DNA of 58,277 nt from Pseudomonadota bacterium (GCA_023431345.1 JAEYWK010000108.1:1-58277); one strand, 5' to 3'; positions 36,377 through 45,550 are shown, counted from the stretch's first letter. Notes: a model not told the origin generated them from the sequence alone. Numbers and translations: made by a program.

Positions 36377-36958
36377 GTGTGGGTTCGTCGCTCAGCCATC
36401 CGCCCCGTCCCGTCGTACGCCGGGGTGCCGCAGCACTCGCTCGATAGCGTGCGTGAAGGCCTCGCTGACGACGACGAAGAAGCGCGCAGTCAGCTCGACG
36501 AAGCCTTCGAGCGCTTCGAGCGCGCTCAGCCCGCGCTCGCCAGCCACGTCGCAGAAGCGCTGGGCCGCCCGCTCGACGAAACCGCGCTCGCCCTCGGCTA
36601 CTTCTTGGCGCTCACCCTGTGGCTGGCCTTCGAGAAGGCCCACGGCAACCAGCTCGACGAAGTGACCGAAGAGCAGCTCGCCGCCACCGAAGAGTTGCTT
36701 ACCCTCGATGAAGAGCTGCGCCGCGCCGATCCGGCCGAGTCGCTCGACAGCGACGACGTGATCGCCATGGAGCAGCCGCACGTGCTCTCGTTCGTGCACG
36801 AGCACATCGACGCGACGCTCGACGCCCACGCCGAGGACATCGACGTCGACGACGTGCACGTCGTCTACCGCACCGTGCTCGTCGAAGTGCTGGCCTTGTC
36901 TTACGCCGTGCGCCGCCCCGATGGTTACCCGGTGGCGAAGACCGAGCTGCTGGCTTGA
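36377..36958 (+). CDS. Acidic hypothetical protein
   Basis: 193 residues from GTG 36377; a second in-frame GTG 16 codons later is possible. It is strongly acidic (many Asp/Glu, with an EDIDVDDVHV stretch) and mostly helical, without signal peptide or membrane segment, so cytoplasmic. No recognisable motif. It has its own predicted promoter. Confidence 0.65.
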   Translation: MWVRRSAIRPVPSYAGVPQHSLDSVREGLADDDEEARSQLDEAFERFERAQPALASHVAEALGRPLDETALALGYFLALTLWLAFEKAHGNQLDEVTEEQLAATEELLTLDEELRRADPAESLDSDDVIAMEQPHVLSFVHEHIDATLDAHAEDIDVDDVHVVYRTVLVEVLALSYAVRRPDGYPVAKTELLA

Positions 36959-37010
36959 GCGTGGCCCGGCGGGCTTCGGACCCGGTCAGCCGCCCCCTGA
37001 AGCCGACGAC

Positions 37011-38501
37011 TCAGACGCCCTGAGACGGCTCCGAGATCACGACGCGGTTACGCCCTGAGCGCTTGGCCTCGTAGAGCGCCTCATCGGCGCGCGCGAACAG
37101 GTCGTCGCGTACGCGGGAGCAGCCAGGGCCGCACACCGAAGCGCCCCCGAAGCTGGCCGTCACCCTGAGCGGCCCGTGATCCGTCTCGACCGTCATCACC
37201 TCGAGCGCCTTGCGGATGCGCTCGGAGGCGATGCGCGCGCCGATCATGTTGCTGCCGGACAGCACCAGCACGAACTCCTCGCCGCCGTAGCGCCCCGCCA
37301 AGTCGCCCGCTCGCAGGTGCTTGGAGAGCGCCATGGCTACGGCCTGCAGCACTTGGTCACCCGTCGCGTGGCCGTAGCTGTCGTTCACTTTCTTGAAATG
37401 GTCGACGTCGACCACCACCATCGACAGCCAGGTCTTGTCGCGGTCCGCGCGCGCCAGGTCGCGCGAGATGGCCGCCTCGAGCGAGCGCTTGTTAGGGAGC
37501 CCGGTGAGCGCGTCGGTGCTGGCGAGGCGTTGCAGCTCTTGGTTGGCCGCCTCCAGCTTACTGCTGAGCTCTTCTTTCTCGGCGAGCAGCGTCTCGAGCC
37601 GGCGCACCATGCTCTCGTAGCTCTGGTTCATCTCGATCAGGCTGCGGCTCACGTCGAGCATCAGCTGGTCAACGCCCTTTTGGGGGCCGACCTCGCGATC
37701 GAAGGCGGCACCGCCGTCGCTGACGAGGCTAGGCAAGCTCTCGAGCATCTGCGCGATGTCGCGGTCGGCGATGCCGACGGCGGCGAGCGCGCGTACGGCC
37801 TCGGCTTGCAGGGTCGGGATGTCTCCGCCTTCCCAAATTGCCGCCACGCGCTCGGCGACCCACGCCACGCGCGCGAGCGGCGCATCCGGCATCAGCGGGT
37901 CGTGGTGGAGCGCCACCGCTTCGATGAGCTCGCTCGGCAAGGCGAACGCCTTGACCAGCTCGGAGCCTCGCACCGCGTGGTCATTGCCCGCCTCGGCTCG
38001 CTCGAAGACGACGCGGTCGGCGGCCGGCAAGCGCGCCACCTTGGCGGCCGCCTCCAAATTGTCACGCGCGCGCGCGAGTAGCCCGACCTCGAGGAAGAGG
38101 CCGGCCGTGAAAAATTCGTCCACTTCGCGGTGGCCGAGCTTCTTCGCGACCACCTGCGCGCACACCGCCCGGCGCAGTGAGTTACCGAGGAGGAGCTGAC
38201 CATCGGGGCCGGCGGGCACCATGTCCGAGACCGCCAGCGACAGCCCGAGGGTGCGCAGGCCTCGCACCCCGATGAAGGCGGTGGCCTGACGCACATCGGA
38301 GACCTTGCGGTTGAAGCCGAACGCGGCGCTGTTCACCATCGAGATGATGCGCAGCGCGAACCCAGGGTCACTCTCGGCGAGCTTCGCCAGATCGGTCGGC
38401 GAAACGTCGGGCTTGAGCGCCTCGCGCACGATTTGGAGCGCCACCACCGAAAGCGGTGACTTTCCCGGCGTTTCCAGCTTGCGCGCAGTGGCGGCAGTCA
38501 T
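37011..38501 (-). CDS. HDOD-GGDEF diguanylate cyclase
   Basis: 496 residues from ATG 38501. The N-terminal HDOD domain (about 15-210; SPLSVVALQIV, GFALRIISMVNSAAFGF) is a non-catalytic HD fold used for signalling. A coiled coil (about 290-330) leads to a GGDEF domain (about 330-490), with VVDVDHFKKVND and an intact active site GGEEF. The I-site RAGD five residues before it is also present, so product inhibition by c-di-GMP is expected. It makes c-di-GMP in response to an HDOD-linked signal. A TerB-like gene lies 97 bases upstream on the same strand. The leader contains a palindrome GGGAGCTCCC (38519-38528). Confidence 0.93.
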   Translation of the reverse strand: MTAATARKLETPGKSPLSVVALQIVREALKPDVSPTDLAKLAESDPGFALRIISMVNSAAFGFNRKVSDVRQATAFIGVRGLRTLGLSLAVSDMVPAGPDGQLLLGNSLRRAVCAQVVAKKLGHREVDEFFTAGLFLEVGLLARARDNLEAAAKVARLPAADRVVFERAEAGNDHAVRGSELVKAFALPSELIEAVALHHDPLMPDAPLARVAWVAERVAAIWEGGDIPTLQAEAVRALAAVGIADRDIAQMLESLPSLVSDGGAAFDREVGPQKGVDQLMLDVSRSLIEMNQSYESMVRRLETLLAEKEELSSKLEAANQELQRLASTDALTGLPNKRSLEAAISRDLARADRDKTWLSMVVVDVDHFKKVNDSYGHATGDQVLQAVAMALSKHLRAGDLAGRYGGEEFVLVLSGSNMIGARIASERIRKALEVMTVETDHGPLRVTASFGGASVCGPGCSRVRDDLFARADEALYEAKRSGRNRVVISEPSQGV

Positions 38502-38598
38502 GCTCTTGGACGAAGCGAGGGAGCTCCCCCTCCTCCAACGGTCGCGCTCGCGAAAAACTTAGGGTTTTAGTGGGTCGAAATGCGACTGCGGCCCCTGC

Positions 38599-39075
38599 TC
38601 ACGACTCGGCTTCCTTCTTGGCTTGGGCCGATTTGAGCCGTTCACTGATGGTGCGGCGCAGCGCCAACAGATCGTAGCGGTCGGGGCGGTCGTCACCGCG
38701 GCTGGCGATGTCTTGCGCAATGCCGTCGACGATCTGCCGAGGCTTCTCGGGGATCTTGAGCGCCTCGCCGAGCTGCGCCAGCGCGGCCGTCTCCGCTTCG
38801 GACACGACGCCGTCTAGCCGAGTGAGCCAGCAGGCCACGGCGTAGACGAACAGCCGGTCTTCCTTCGACAGGTTCTTGCGGTCGATGACGCCGAGGTCGA
38901 TCGGCTCCTTCGTCGCGGCCTCGATTTCGGCGATCTCCGCCAAGTCGAGCCCCTCTTCCAGCGCCGTGCGCACGATGGCGTCGGCTTCTTCTTGGTCCAG
39001 CTTGCCATCGGCCCAGCCCACGGCTGCCAGGGCCACGTACACGTCGCGGCCAAGCCTCGGTTTCTCCGCTGCCAT
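38599..39075 (-). CDS. TerB-like (tellurite-resistance fold) protein
   Basis: 158 residues. Two ATGs lie six bases apart; the second (39075) is chosen because AAGGAG (39088-39083) is seven bases from it but only one from the first. The pattern VALAAVGWADGKLDQEEADAI and later AVACWLTRLDGVVSEAE gives two helical repeats with Asp-rich turns, as in the TerB/DjlA family, which binds metal or partners. No other ter gene is present, so tellurite resistance should not be assumed. Confidence 0.8.
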   Translation of the reverse strand: MAAEKPRLGRDVYVALAAVGWADGKLDQEEADAIVRTALEEGLDLAEIAEIEAATKEPIDLGVIDRKNLSKEDRLFVYAVACWLTRLDGVVSEAETAALAQLGEALKIPEKPRQIVDGIAQDIASRGDDRPDRYDLLALRRTISERLKSAQAKKEAES

Positions 39076-39149
39076 TCGCATACTCCTTCTAGCCTAGCCT
39101 CATACCACGGAAGCCCTCATCCCGACTCGCCTCGTCTCCCCTGATGGCG

Positions 39150-39161
39150 TAGCGTCCCGCC
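39150..39161 (+). promoter_or_regulatory. Predicted leaderless promoter -10
   Basis: TAGCGT (39150-39155) lies six bases before GTG 39162 at the head of the moaD unit. Confidence 0.35.
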
Positions 39162-39428
39162 GTGCACGGCTCTCCGTCGGTCCTGGTCCTCTACTTTGCC
39201 GCCCTCCGTGACCTAGCGCGAGCTCCCGAAGAGCAGGTCAGCCTCGAGGCGACGCCGCTCAGCGTGGCCGCGCTGCTCGAGCGCCTCGAAGCCAGGCACC
39301 CCGAGCTCGCCGGGCGCCTTCGAACGCCCAGCGTGCGCGTAGCCGTCGACGAAGAGTTCGTGGAGCTCGAAGCGCTGCTCCATGGGGGCGAGACGGTGGC
39401 GCTCATCCCGCCGGTGTCGGGCGGCTGA
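39162..39428 (+). CDS. moaD: MoaD/ThiS-family ubiquitin-like sulfur carrier
   Basis: 88 residues from GTG. It has the beta-grasp pattern VLVLYFAALRDLA, a helix (LSVAALLERLEARHPEL), VRVAVDEEFV, and VALIPPVSGG with the terminal Gly-Gly that is adenylated and thiocarboxylated. MoaD delivers sulfur to molybdopterin synthase with MoaE, which is not nearby, so the carrier may serve another acceptor. Its stop overlaps the next start (TGATG), which couples it to the RNase HII-like gene. Confidence 0.88.
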   Translation: MHGSPSVLVLYFAALRDLARAPEEQVSLEATPLSVAALLERLEARHPELAGRLRTPSVRVAVDEEFVELEALLHGGETVALIPPVSGG

Positions 39429-40396
39429 TGGCCACGAGCTTTCACATTGGCGCCGACGAGAACGGGCTCGGGTCGCGGCTCGGGCCGATGATCGTGACCG
39501 CGGTCTTGGCGGAGGTGAGCCCGGAGGGCGAGCGCTTCTTGGCGCGCAAGCTACCCAAACGGCTACGGGAAGATCTCGACGACTCCAAGCGGCTGATGTC
39601 GCACCTCGACGTCGGCATCGGCGAAGCGTGGGCCAGGGCGCTGACCGGTGACACGGCGCGCTCGCCCGCCGAGCTGTTCGAGCTCGTCTCACTCGAAGGC
39701 AGCGCCAAGCTGCGCGAGCCGTGCCCCAAGCAGGCCCGCGCGCAGTGCTGGGAGAGCTCCCGCGAGAGCTGGTGCGCGACGCCGGAGCAGCTCGACCGCG
39801 CGCAGCGTCACGTGGCCCTGTTCGCCGAGCGCGGCGTGCGGCTGCTCGAAGTGCGGAGCAGCGCCGTCTGCACGCAGCAGCTGAACGAGAACCGCAGCCG
39901 CGGCATCAACCGCTTCGTGAGCGATCTCCACGCGATGGAACGCCTGATCTTGGCGCTGCAGCGGCGCGCGCAGGCGCCCGTACAGGCGGTGTGCGGCAAG
40001 GTCGGCGGCATCGCCGAGTACGGCAAGTTCTTCGGTCCGCTCGCGGGCTGGCTGCACGCGACCATCGTCGAGGGCAGAGCCGAGAGCGCGTACCAATTCC
40101 CGAAGCTCGGCCGCGTCCGCTTCGTGCGCGACGCCGACGCGCACGCGCCGCTCGTGATGCTGGCGTCGCTCGTCGGCAAATACCTGCGCGAGCTGTTCAT
40201 GGCGCGCATCGCGCGTCACTACCTGGGGCATGACGACCCAGCGCTGCGGCGCCCGAGCGGTTACCACGACCCCGTGACGGCTGCGTTCGTCGAGCGCACG
40301 GCCTTACTGCGCAAGCAGCGACAGCTCCCCACGCGCTGCTTCGAGCGCGATCGCGACGCCGCTCTCGTGGCGTACGCGAAGGCCGAAGCTCCGTGA
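39428..40396 (+). CDS. Divergent RNase HII-like protein, altered active site
   Basis: 322 residues from ATG 39428. The RNase H2 pattern is recognisable throughout: IGADENGLGSRLGPMIVTA with D10-E11, DDSKRL, a helix INRFVSDLHAMERLIL, and DADAHAPLVMLASLVGKYLR, which aligns position by position with the D-A-x-x-P...AAS-x-x-AK-x-x-R-D region of RNase HII (D237). The third catalytic Asp (VDG in the family) is Cys189 in AVCGK. An insertion of about 60 residues (about 85-145) holds Cys98, 106 and 114 (spacings approximate). Whether it cuts RNA-DNA hybrids is doubtful. Overlaps both neighbours, so it is part of a three-gene unit with moaD and MATE. Confidence 0.8.
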   Translation: MATSFHIGADENGLGSRLGPMIVTAVLAEVSPEGERFLARKLPKRLREDLDDSKRLMSHLDVGIGEAWARALTGDTARSPAELFELVSLEGSAKLREPCPKQARAQCWESSRESWCATPEQLDRAQRHVALFAERGVRLLEVRSSAVCTQQLNENRSRGINRFVSDLHAMERLILALQRRAQAPVQAVCGKVGGIAEYGKFFGPLAGWLHATIVEGRAESAYQFPKLGRVRFVRDADAHAPLVMLASLVGKYLRELFMARIARHYLGHDDPALRRPSGYHDPVTAAFVERTALLRKQRQLPTRCFERDRDAALVAYAKAEAP

Positions 40397-41853
40397 GCCA
40401 CGAAGGCCGCTCCTCGGTCCCGCCCGGCGACGCTCGCCAGCGCATTTTGCACGGGTCGCTGCCGGTGGAAGTGCTGCGGTTCGGCGCACCGCTGGCGCTC
40501 GGCATGGGGCTGCAAACCACGTTCAACCTGGTCGACGCCTACTTGATCGCTCGGCTGCCGCCCGAGGTCTCCGGGCCCGCGCTCGGCGCCATCGGCATCT
40601 GCGATCAGCTCGCGGCCCTCGGCACGATCGTGAGCTATGGCATCAGCGTCGCCGCCGCCAGCCTCGTCAGCCGCGCTTGGGGCAGCGGTGACCGCGACGC
40701 CGCGCGGCGCATCGCCTGGCAATCGGGGCTGCTCGTCGTGGTGCTGGGCTTGATTTTCGCCAGCGTCGGCTCGCTCGGCGCCCGCGAGCTGCTGAGCGAC
40801 GTGATCGGCGTCAAGGGCGAGGTGGCGGTGCGCGGCGCCGACTACCTGACGGTCGTGATGGGAGGCGGCATCACCATGTTCTTGGTGCTGCACTGCGCGA
40901 GCATGCTGCGCGCCGTCGGCAGCTCGAAGACGCCGGTCACCTTCTTGGTGCTGGGCAACGTCATCAACTTCGTGCTCGCGGTCCTGTTCGTCTACGGCCC
41001 CGGCGAAGCACCTGCGTTCCTCGCTTGGGGTCCGGCGCTGGCGAGCACGTTGGGGGTGCCGCGCCTCGAGCTGTTCGGCGCCGGCATCGCGACCCTGCTC
41101 GCGCGCGCCATCATCTTGATACCGCTCGCGCTCTACGCGGCACAGCGGCTCGGGTTCTGGCGCGCGCGGGTGCCGCTCGTTCCCGAGCTCGCGCAGGTGT
41201 TGCGCGTGCTGTCGCTGGCCTGGCCGTCGAGCGCCGAGCTCGTGGTGCGTATGTTCGCCATGCTGCTGACCCACGCGCTGGTCGCGCGCGCCTTCACGAC
41301 GGCGAGCGATCAGAGCGCCACCACGGCGCTGGGCATCGTGTTTCGCTTCGAGACGATGGCGCTGTTCGTGAGCATCGGCTGGGGCAGCGCGGTGCAAACC
41401 TTCGTCGGGCAGAGCCTCGGCGCCAGCAGCGTGCGGCGCGCCAAGCGCAGCGGCTATTGGGCCGCGCTGTACAACACGTTCATGATGGCGGGGCTGGCCG
41501 CGCTCTACGTCGTATTTGCGCCGGAGATCGTCGGCTTCTTCGACCCCGACCCGCGCGTGATGAGCGTCGCGCAAAGCTACCTGGCCTGGGTCGCGCCCAG
41601 CTACGTGGCGCTCGGCGTGGGCATCGTGTTCGGCTCCGTCATGCAAGGCGCGGGAGCGCCGGAGCGCGCGCTGCTCATCGACGCCTGCGTCGTGCTGCTC
41701 GTGCAGCTCCCCGCCAGCGCCTTCATCCTGTTTTACGACGGCCGCGCGCTGCCGCAGGTGTGGGTCACGGTCGCAGCCAGCTACGTGGCGCTCGCCCTCG
41801 CGCTCGCCGCCAGCTATCGCCGCGGTCGCTTCTTGCGCGGTGCATCCGCCTGA
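40393..41853 (+). CDS. MATE family efflux transporter
   Basis: 486 residues from GTG 40393, overlapping the previous stop (GTGA). Twelve hydrophobic segments form two halves, each with MATE landmarks (NLVDAYLIARLPPEVSGPAL, then SAVQTFVGQSLGASSVRRAK). MATE transporters extrude organic cations by Na+ or H+ antiport. The substrate is unknown. Coupled to the RNase HII-like and moaD genes. Confidence 0.92.
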   Translation: MSHEGRSSVPPGDARQRILHGSLPVEVLRFGAPLALGMGLQTTFNLVDAYLIARLPPEVSGPALGAIGICDQLAALGTIVSYGISVAAASLVSRAWGSGDRDAARRIAWQSGLLVVVLGLIFASVGSLGARELLSDVIGVKGEVAVRGADYLTVVMGGGITMFLVLHCASMLRAVGSSKTPVTFLVLGNVINFVLAVLFVYGPGEAPAFLAWGPALASTLGVPRLELFGAGIATLLARAIILIPLALYAAQRLGFWRARVPLVPELAQVLRVLSLAWPSSAELVVRMFAMLLTHALVARAFTTASDQSATTALGIVFRFETMALFVSIGWGSAVQTFVGQSLGASSVRRAKRSGYWAALYNTFMMAGLAALYVVFAPEIVGFFDPDPRVMSVAQSYLAWVAPSYVALGVGIVFGSVMQGAGAPERALLIDACVVLLVQLPASAFILFYDGRALPQVWVTVAASYVALALALAASYRRGRFLRGASA

Positions 41854-41871
41854 CAGTAAGCTCGGGGGATC

Positions 41872-43293
41872 GTGTCTACCCAGGGCGACAGCGAACGCTT
41901 CGATTTGATCGTGATCGGCGCCGGGCCTGCCGGCGAGAAGGCGGCCGCGCAAGCCGCCTATTTCAAGAAGCGCGTCGCGGTCATCGAGCGCGAGCTGGAG
42001 CCGGGCGGCGCCGCCGTGCACACCGGCACGCTGCCCAGCAAAACCCTGCGAGAAACGGCGCTCTACCTGTCCGGCCACCGCGCGCGCGAGCTCTACGGCG
42101 TCGCGGTCGAGCTCGACGCGAAGGCCACCGTGCCGCGCCTGATGTCGCGTAAGAACGCGATCGCGGCCGCAGAGGCTCGCTCGTTCCGGCACAACTTCGA
42201 GCGCCACCACATCACCTATTTTCAGGGTCGCGGGCAGCTGGTCGACGAACACACGGTCATGATCACCTCCTCGCGGGATACCCGGCGCATCAGGGGTGAC
42301 TACATCTTGATCGCCACCGGCTCGAAGCCACACCGCCCCGCCGACATCGACTTCGACGACGACTTCATCCACGACAGCGACGAGGTGCTGAACATCACCA
42401 CGCTACCCACCTCGCTCACCATCCTCGGCGGCGGCGTGATCGGCTGCGAATACGCGAGCATGTTCGCCGCGCTCGGCGTGAGCGTCACGCTGGTCGACGC
42501 GCGCAGCGAAATCTTGCCGTTCCTCGACCTCGAGATCGTACAACGCCTCAAATCGGCCATGGTGAGCTCCGGCATCAAGCTGATCCAGGGCCAGCGCTGG
42601 GGCGCCGTGAAGCGCCGCCCGGGCGGCGTAGAAACGACGCTGAGCGACGGCTCCAAGGTCGTCACCGAGCAGGTGCTGTTCGCGGCCGGCCGCAGCGGAG
42701 CCACCCAGGGCCTGGGCCTTTCGAGCGTCGGCGTCGAGCCAGATGCTCGCGGCTACCTGCAGGTCGACGCGCAGTTTCGCACCAAGGTGCCGCACATCTT
42801 GGCGGCGGGGGATGTCGTCGGCTTTCCGGCGCTCGCTTCCGTGTCGATGGAGCAAGGGCGGGTCGCGGTGTGCCACGCCTTCGGCTTCTCGTACAAGAAG
42901 ACGGTCGCCGAGACGATGCCCTACGGCATCTACACCATCCCCGAGTGCAGCGCCTTCGGCGAAACCGAAGAGTCCTGCAAAGAGAAGCAGATCCCTTACG
43001 TCTCGGGCCGCGCCCTCTACGCGAACAACGCGCGCGGCAAGATCACGGGCGATCTCGACGGCATCACCAAACTCATCGTGCAGCGCGAGACCCGCAAGCT
43101 GATCGGCGTCCACGTGATCGGCGAGCGCGCCAGCGAGCTCGTGCACATCGGGCAAACCGCCATTTACCTCGGCGGAACCGTCGACATGTTCATCGACATG
43201 GTCTTCAACTACCCGACGCTGTCCGACTCCTACAAGTACGCCGCCTACGACTGCCTCGCCGCCCTCTCCTCCGTCGAGCCCAGCCCCATCTAA
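41872..43293 (+). CDS. sthA: Soluble pyridine nucleotide transhydrogenase
   Basis: 473 residues from GTG 41872, with GGGGGA just upstream. FAD-binding IGAGPAGEKAA opens the protein; a second nucleotide site ILGGGVIGCEYASMF is in the middle, and the dimerisation domain closes it. Where disulfide reductases have CxxxxC, this reads GTLPSKTLRE, with no redox cysteine pair, as in SthA. It transfers hydride between NADPH and NAD+, balancing the two pools. It follows MATE by 18 bases. Confidence 0.92.
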   Translation: MSTQGDSERFDLIVIGAGPAGEKAAAQAAYFKKRVAVIERELEPGGAAVHTGTLPSKTLRETALYLSGHRARELYGVAVELDAKATVPRLMSRKNAIAAAEARSFRHNFERHHITYFQGRGQLVDEHTVMITSSRDTRRIRGDYILIATGSKPHRPADIDFDDDFIHDSDEVLNITTLPTSLTILGGGVIGCEYASMFAALGVSVTLVDARSEILPFLDLEIVQRLKSAMVSSGIKLIQGQRWGAVKRRPGGVETTLSDGSKVVTEQVLFAAGRSGATQGLGLSSVGVEPDARGYLQVDAQFRTKVPHILAAGDVVGFPALASVSMEQGRVAVCHAFGFSYKKTVAETMPYGIYTIPECSAFGETEESCKEKQIPYVSGRALYANNARGKITGDLDGITKLIVQRETRKLIGVHVIGERASELVHIGQTAIYLGGTVDMFIDMVFNYPTLSDSYKYAAYDCLAALSSVEPSPI

Positions 43294-43323
43294 TCTCTCC
43301 CTTCCCTCCTCCCACCCTTCCTG

Positions 43324-43382
43324 TTCTCTCTCTCTTTCTCTCTTTCTCTCTTTCTCTCTTTCTCTCTTTCTCTCTTTCTCTC
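43324..43382. repeat. 59-base pure polypyrimidine tract with six perfect 8-bp repeats
   Basis: TTTCTCTC is repeated six times without error from 43335 to 43382, preceded by pyrimidines back to 43324. The last TC is part of the stop codon of the minus-strand kinase gene. The tract fills the gap between two convergent genes. Such mirror-symmetric homopurine/homopyrimidine DNA can form triplex and slips during replication. Confidence 0.95.
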
Positions 43383-45450
43383 AACGCTCAGCGAACGCCG
43401 CCCACCCGAGCAGCTCCGCCACGAGCAGCGCCGCCGCCGCCTCCTTGGTGCTCACGGCGCGCGACTCACGGCCGGGGCGGTACTCGGTGATGCGCGTGAG
43501 CGCGGCGTCGATGGGCAGCCGTTCGTTCACGAACGTCATCACGTACTGCAGCGAAGCCGGCGCCGCGCCCCGCTCCCGGGGGAGCCTGCCCGCTTCGTAG
43601 CGCGGACCGGGCACGACGACTCGCCCGTCACTCGGCAGCAGCGAGCGCGGCTCGCCTTTCGAGCGCAAGATGGTGCCCGCCATCATCGGGCTCGCCAGGT
43701 CCAGATCCAGCGGGAACTCGACGCGCGTCGGGGCCGTGCCGCGGTAGAAGGTCACGAGCCCTTCGCCCCACGTGATGAGCGCCGCGACGCGATCGCGCCC
43801 CTGATCCCGGATGGCACGGAAAACGTCGACCGCGTCCACCAGCGATAGGCCGATCAAGGTGTCGCCCAGGCGCCCGCCGAAGCGCTGCAGTGAGCCGAGC
43901 GCGGCGTCGAGCTGCTCGCGCGTCAAGCGACCGCGCCGCACCAAGTATTCGCCCAAGAGCTCCTCGCGCTCCGACGACGCGACGTGCAAGAGGCGCCCCG
44001 CGTTGAGGTAGAGCTCCTTGCGAACGCTGGCGCCCATCACCTTCGTGCGCTGCACGAACAGCGCGCCGGTCTCGCCCTTCTGGCGCATGTGCGCCAGCAC
44101 CTCGAGCATCGACGTGTCGCGCAAGAGCGCCTGGTAATCGGGCACCCCCGGCTCGAAGATGCGGCTGGTGGTCGCGGTCGTGGAAGGCAGGAGGTGCCGC
44201 GCCAGCTCGTCGATGTCGCGGATAGGGCGGAAATCCTGGCCGAGCAGCGCGGCCTCGTCCTCACCCGTCAGCTCCCCGGTGGCGATCATCTCGATCAGCT
44301 TCGCGAACGGCACCTGCTCCATCAGCTGCCCGTCGCTGCGCCGCACCCGAGAGCCAGCGTCGAACGCGCTCGGCTCCGGACGCGCCGAGACGACGGAGCC
44401 CGGGGCCGAGGGACGCACCGCTTGCATGCCGCCGCTGCTGCGCGAGCGCACCGCTTGCATGCGCTGCACCGAATCACGGATCTGGCCCTCGATGCGCTTG
44501 ACCAGCTCGCTCGAGTCTTTCGCCCAGCGCACCCACTCCGCCAGCGTCTTCTTCAGCTCGGCGCGCGACGGCTGCTCGAACGTCGCGAGCGCTCGCGACA
44601 TCTCGGCTGCGTCCGCGAAGCGGTCGTCGGGATCGCGCGCCAGGCCCCGCTCACAGACGGCCAGCACGCCCGGCGGCAGCAGGGCCGCGGCCCGCCGCAG
44701 CGGCTCGATGTTCACGTCGCGGATCGCCAGCAGCACGGCGAGCTGCCCGCTGCCGGGGAACACGCGCTCGCCGACCAGCATTTCGCCGAACACGGCCGTG
44801 AGCGCGAACAAGTCCGCGCGGTGGTCGGAAGGCTCGCCCGCTACTTGCTCGGGCGACAAGTAGCCGAATTTCCCCTTCAAGCCGCCGCCGCTGTGCTGCG
44901 TCGGCTTCATGCGGTGCTCGAAGCGCGCGATGCCGAAGTCACCGAGCTTCACCACGCCCTCGGTCGAGAGCAAGATGTTCGAGGGCGTGACGTCGCGGTG
45001 CACGATGTGCAAGACGTTGCCTTCGCTGTCGCGCGCGCCGTGCACGGCCGTGAGCGCCTCCGCCACCTCGCGCGCGATGTGGGCGGCCAGCGCAGGCGGA
45101 AAGCGGCGCTGCTCCGCCTCGGCGCGGCGCAGCAAGCGGTAGAGGTCGACGCCGTCGACGTACTCCAGCGCTAGGTACGGCTCCTCGCCCACCATCCCCG
45201 CGCCGTACACGTCGACGACGTTGGGATGAGCCACCGCCCGGTGCAGCTCGGCCTCGCGCTCGAGCGCGTCGAACTCGCCGCCTTCGCGCACCGAGCGCAG
45301 CAGCCGCTTGACGACCAAATGCGCCGCCGGCTGCGTGCCGATCTTCGGGCGCGCCAAGAAGACCTCGGCGCTACCGCCGACGGCAATGCGTCGTTCGAGC
45401 ACGAACGGCCCGAACGGTTGAGGCGCTTTGCCCTTGGTGTCCTCAGGCAC
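43381..45450 (-). CDS. Hanks-type Ser/Thr kinase with C-terminal DUF4388 region
   Basis: 689 residues from GTG 45450; CATAAT nine bases upstream may be its -10. The kinase domain (about 12-290) is complete: AVGGSAEVFLA loop, Lys in LVVKRLL, HRDVTPSNILL, LGDFGIA, YLSPEQ. There is no membrane helix, so it is cytoplasmic. Next is a GYF-2-like segment (about 365-420), then a DUF4388-type region (about 440-600, LLRDTSMLEVLAHMRQKGETGALFVQ), common in myxobacterial kinases and regulators. Possible FHA readers exist in this window. The stop codon is built into the polypyrimidine repeat. Confidence 0.92.
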   Translation of the reverse strand: MPEDTKGKAPQPFGPFVLERRIAVGGSAEVFLARPKIGTQPAAHLVVKRLLRSVREGGEFDALEREAELHRAVAHPNVVDVYGAGMVGEEPYLALEYVDGVDLYRLLRRAEAEQRRFPPALAAHIAREVAEALTAVHGARDSEGNVLHIVHRDVTPSNILLSTEGVVKLGDFGIARFEHRMKPTQHSGGGLKGKFGYLSPEQVAGEPSDHRADLFALTAVFGEMLVGERVFPGSGQLAVLLAIRDVNIEPLRRAAALLPPGVLAVCERGLARDPDDRFADAAEMSRALATFEQPSRAELKKTLAEWVRWAKDSSELVKRIEGQIRDSVQRMQAVRSRSSGGMQAVRPSAPGSVVSARPEPSAFDAGSRVRRSDGQLMEQVPFAKLIEMIATGELTGEDEAALLGQDFRPIRDIDELARHLLPSTTATTSRIFEPGVPDYQALLRDTSMLEVLAHMRQKGETGALFVQRTKVMGASVRKELYLNAGRLLHVASSEREELLGEYLVRRGRLTREQLDAALGSLQRFGGRLGDTLIGLSLVDAVDVFRAIRDQGRDRVAALITWGEGLVTFYRGTAPTRVEFPLDLDLASPMMAGTILRSKGEPRSLLPSDGRVVVPGPRYEAGRLPRERGAAPASLQYVMTFVNERLPIDAALTRITEYRPGRESRAVSTKEAAAALLVAELLGWAAFAER

Positions 45451-45550
45451 GACACTCTCATTATGTAGGCGAAAACATGCGGGTCGTGCCCGAAATCGGC
45501 GGAGCTTAGCTAAGCGCGGGTTTGCCGCAGGAAATGGCGCAGGTCCGCGC

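Noticed and set aside
38599..39075. Tellurite-resistance operon
   Set aside because: Only a TerB-like fold is present, without terC, terD or terZ.
43324..43382. CRISPR-like repeat array
   Set aside because: The units are 8 bp and contiguous without spacers, and no cas gene is near.
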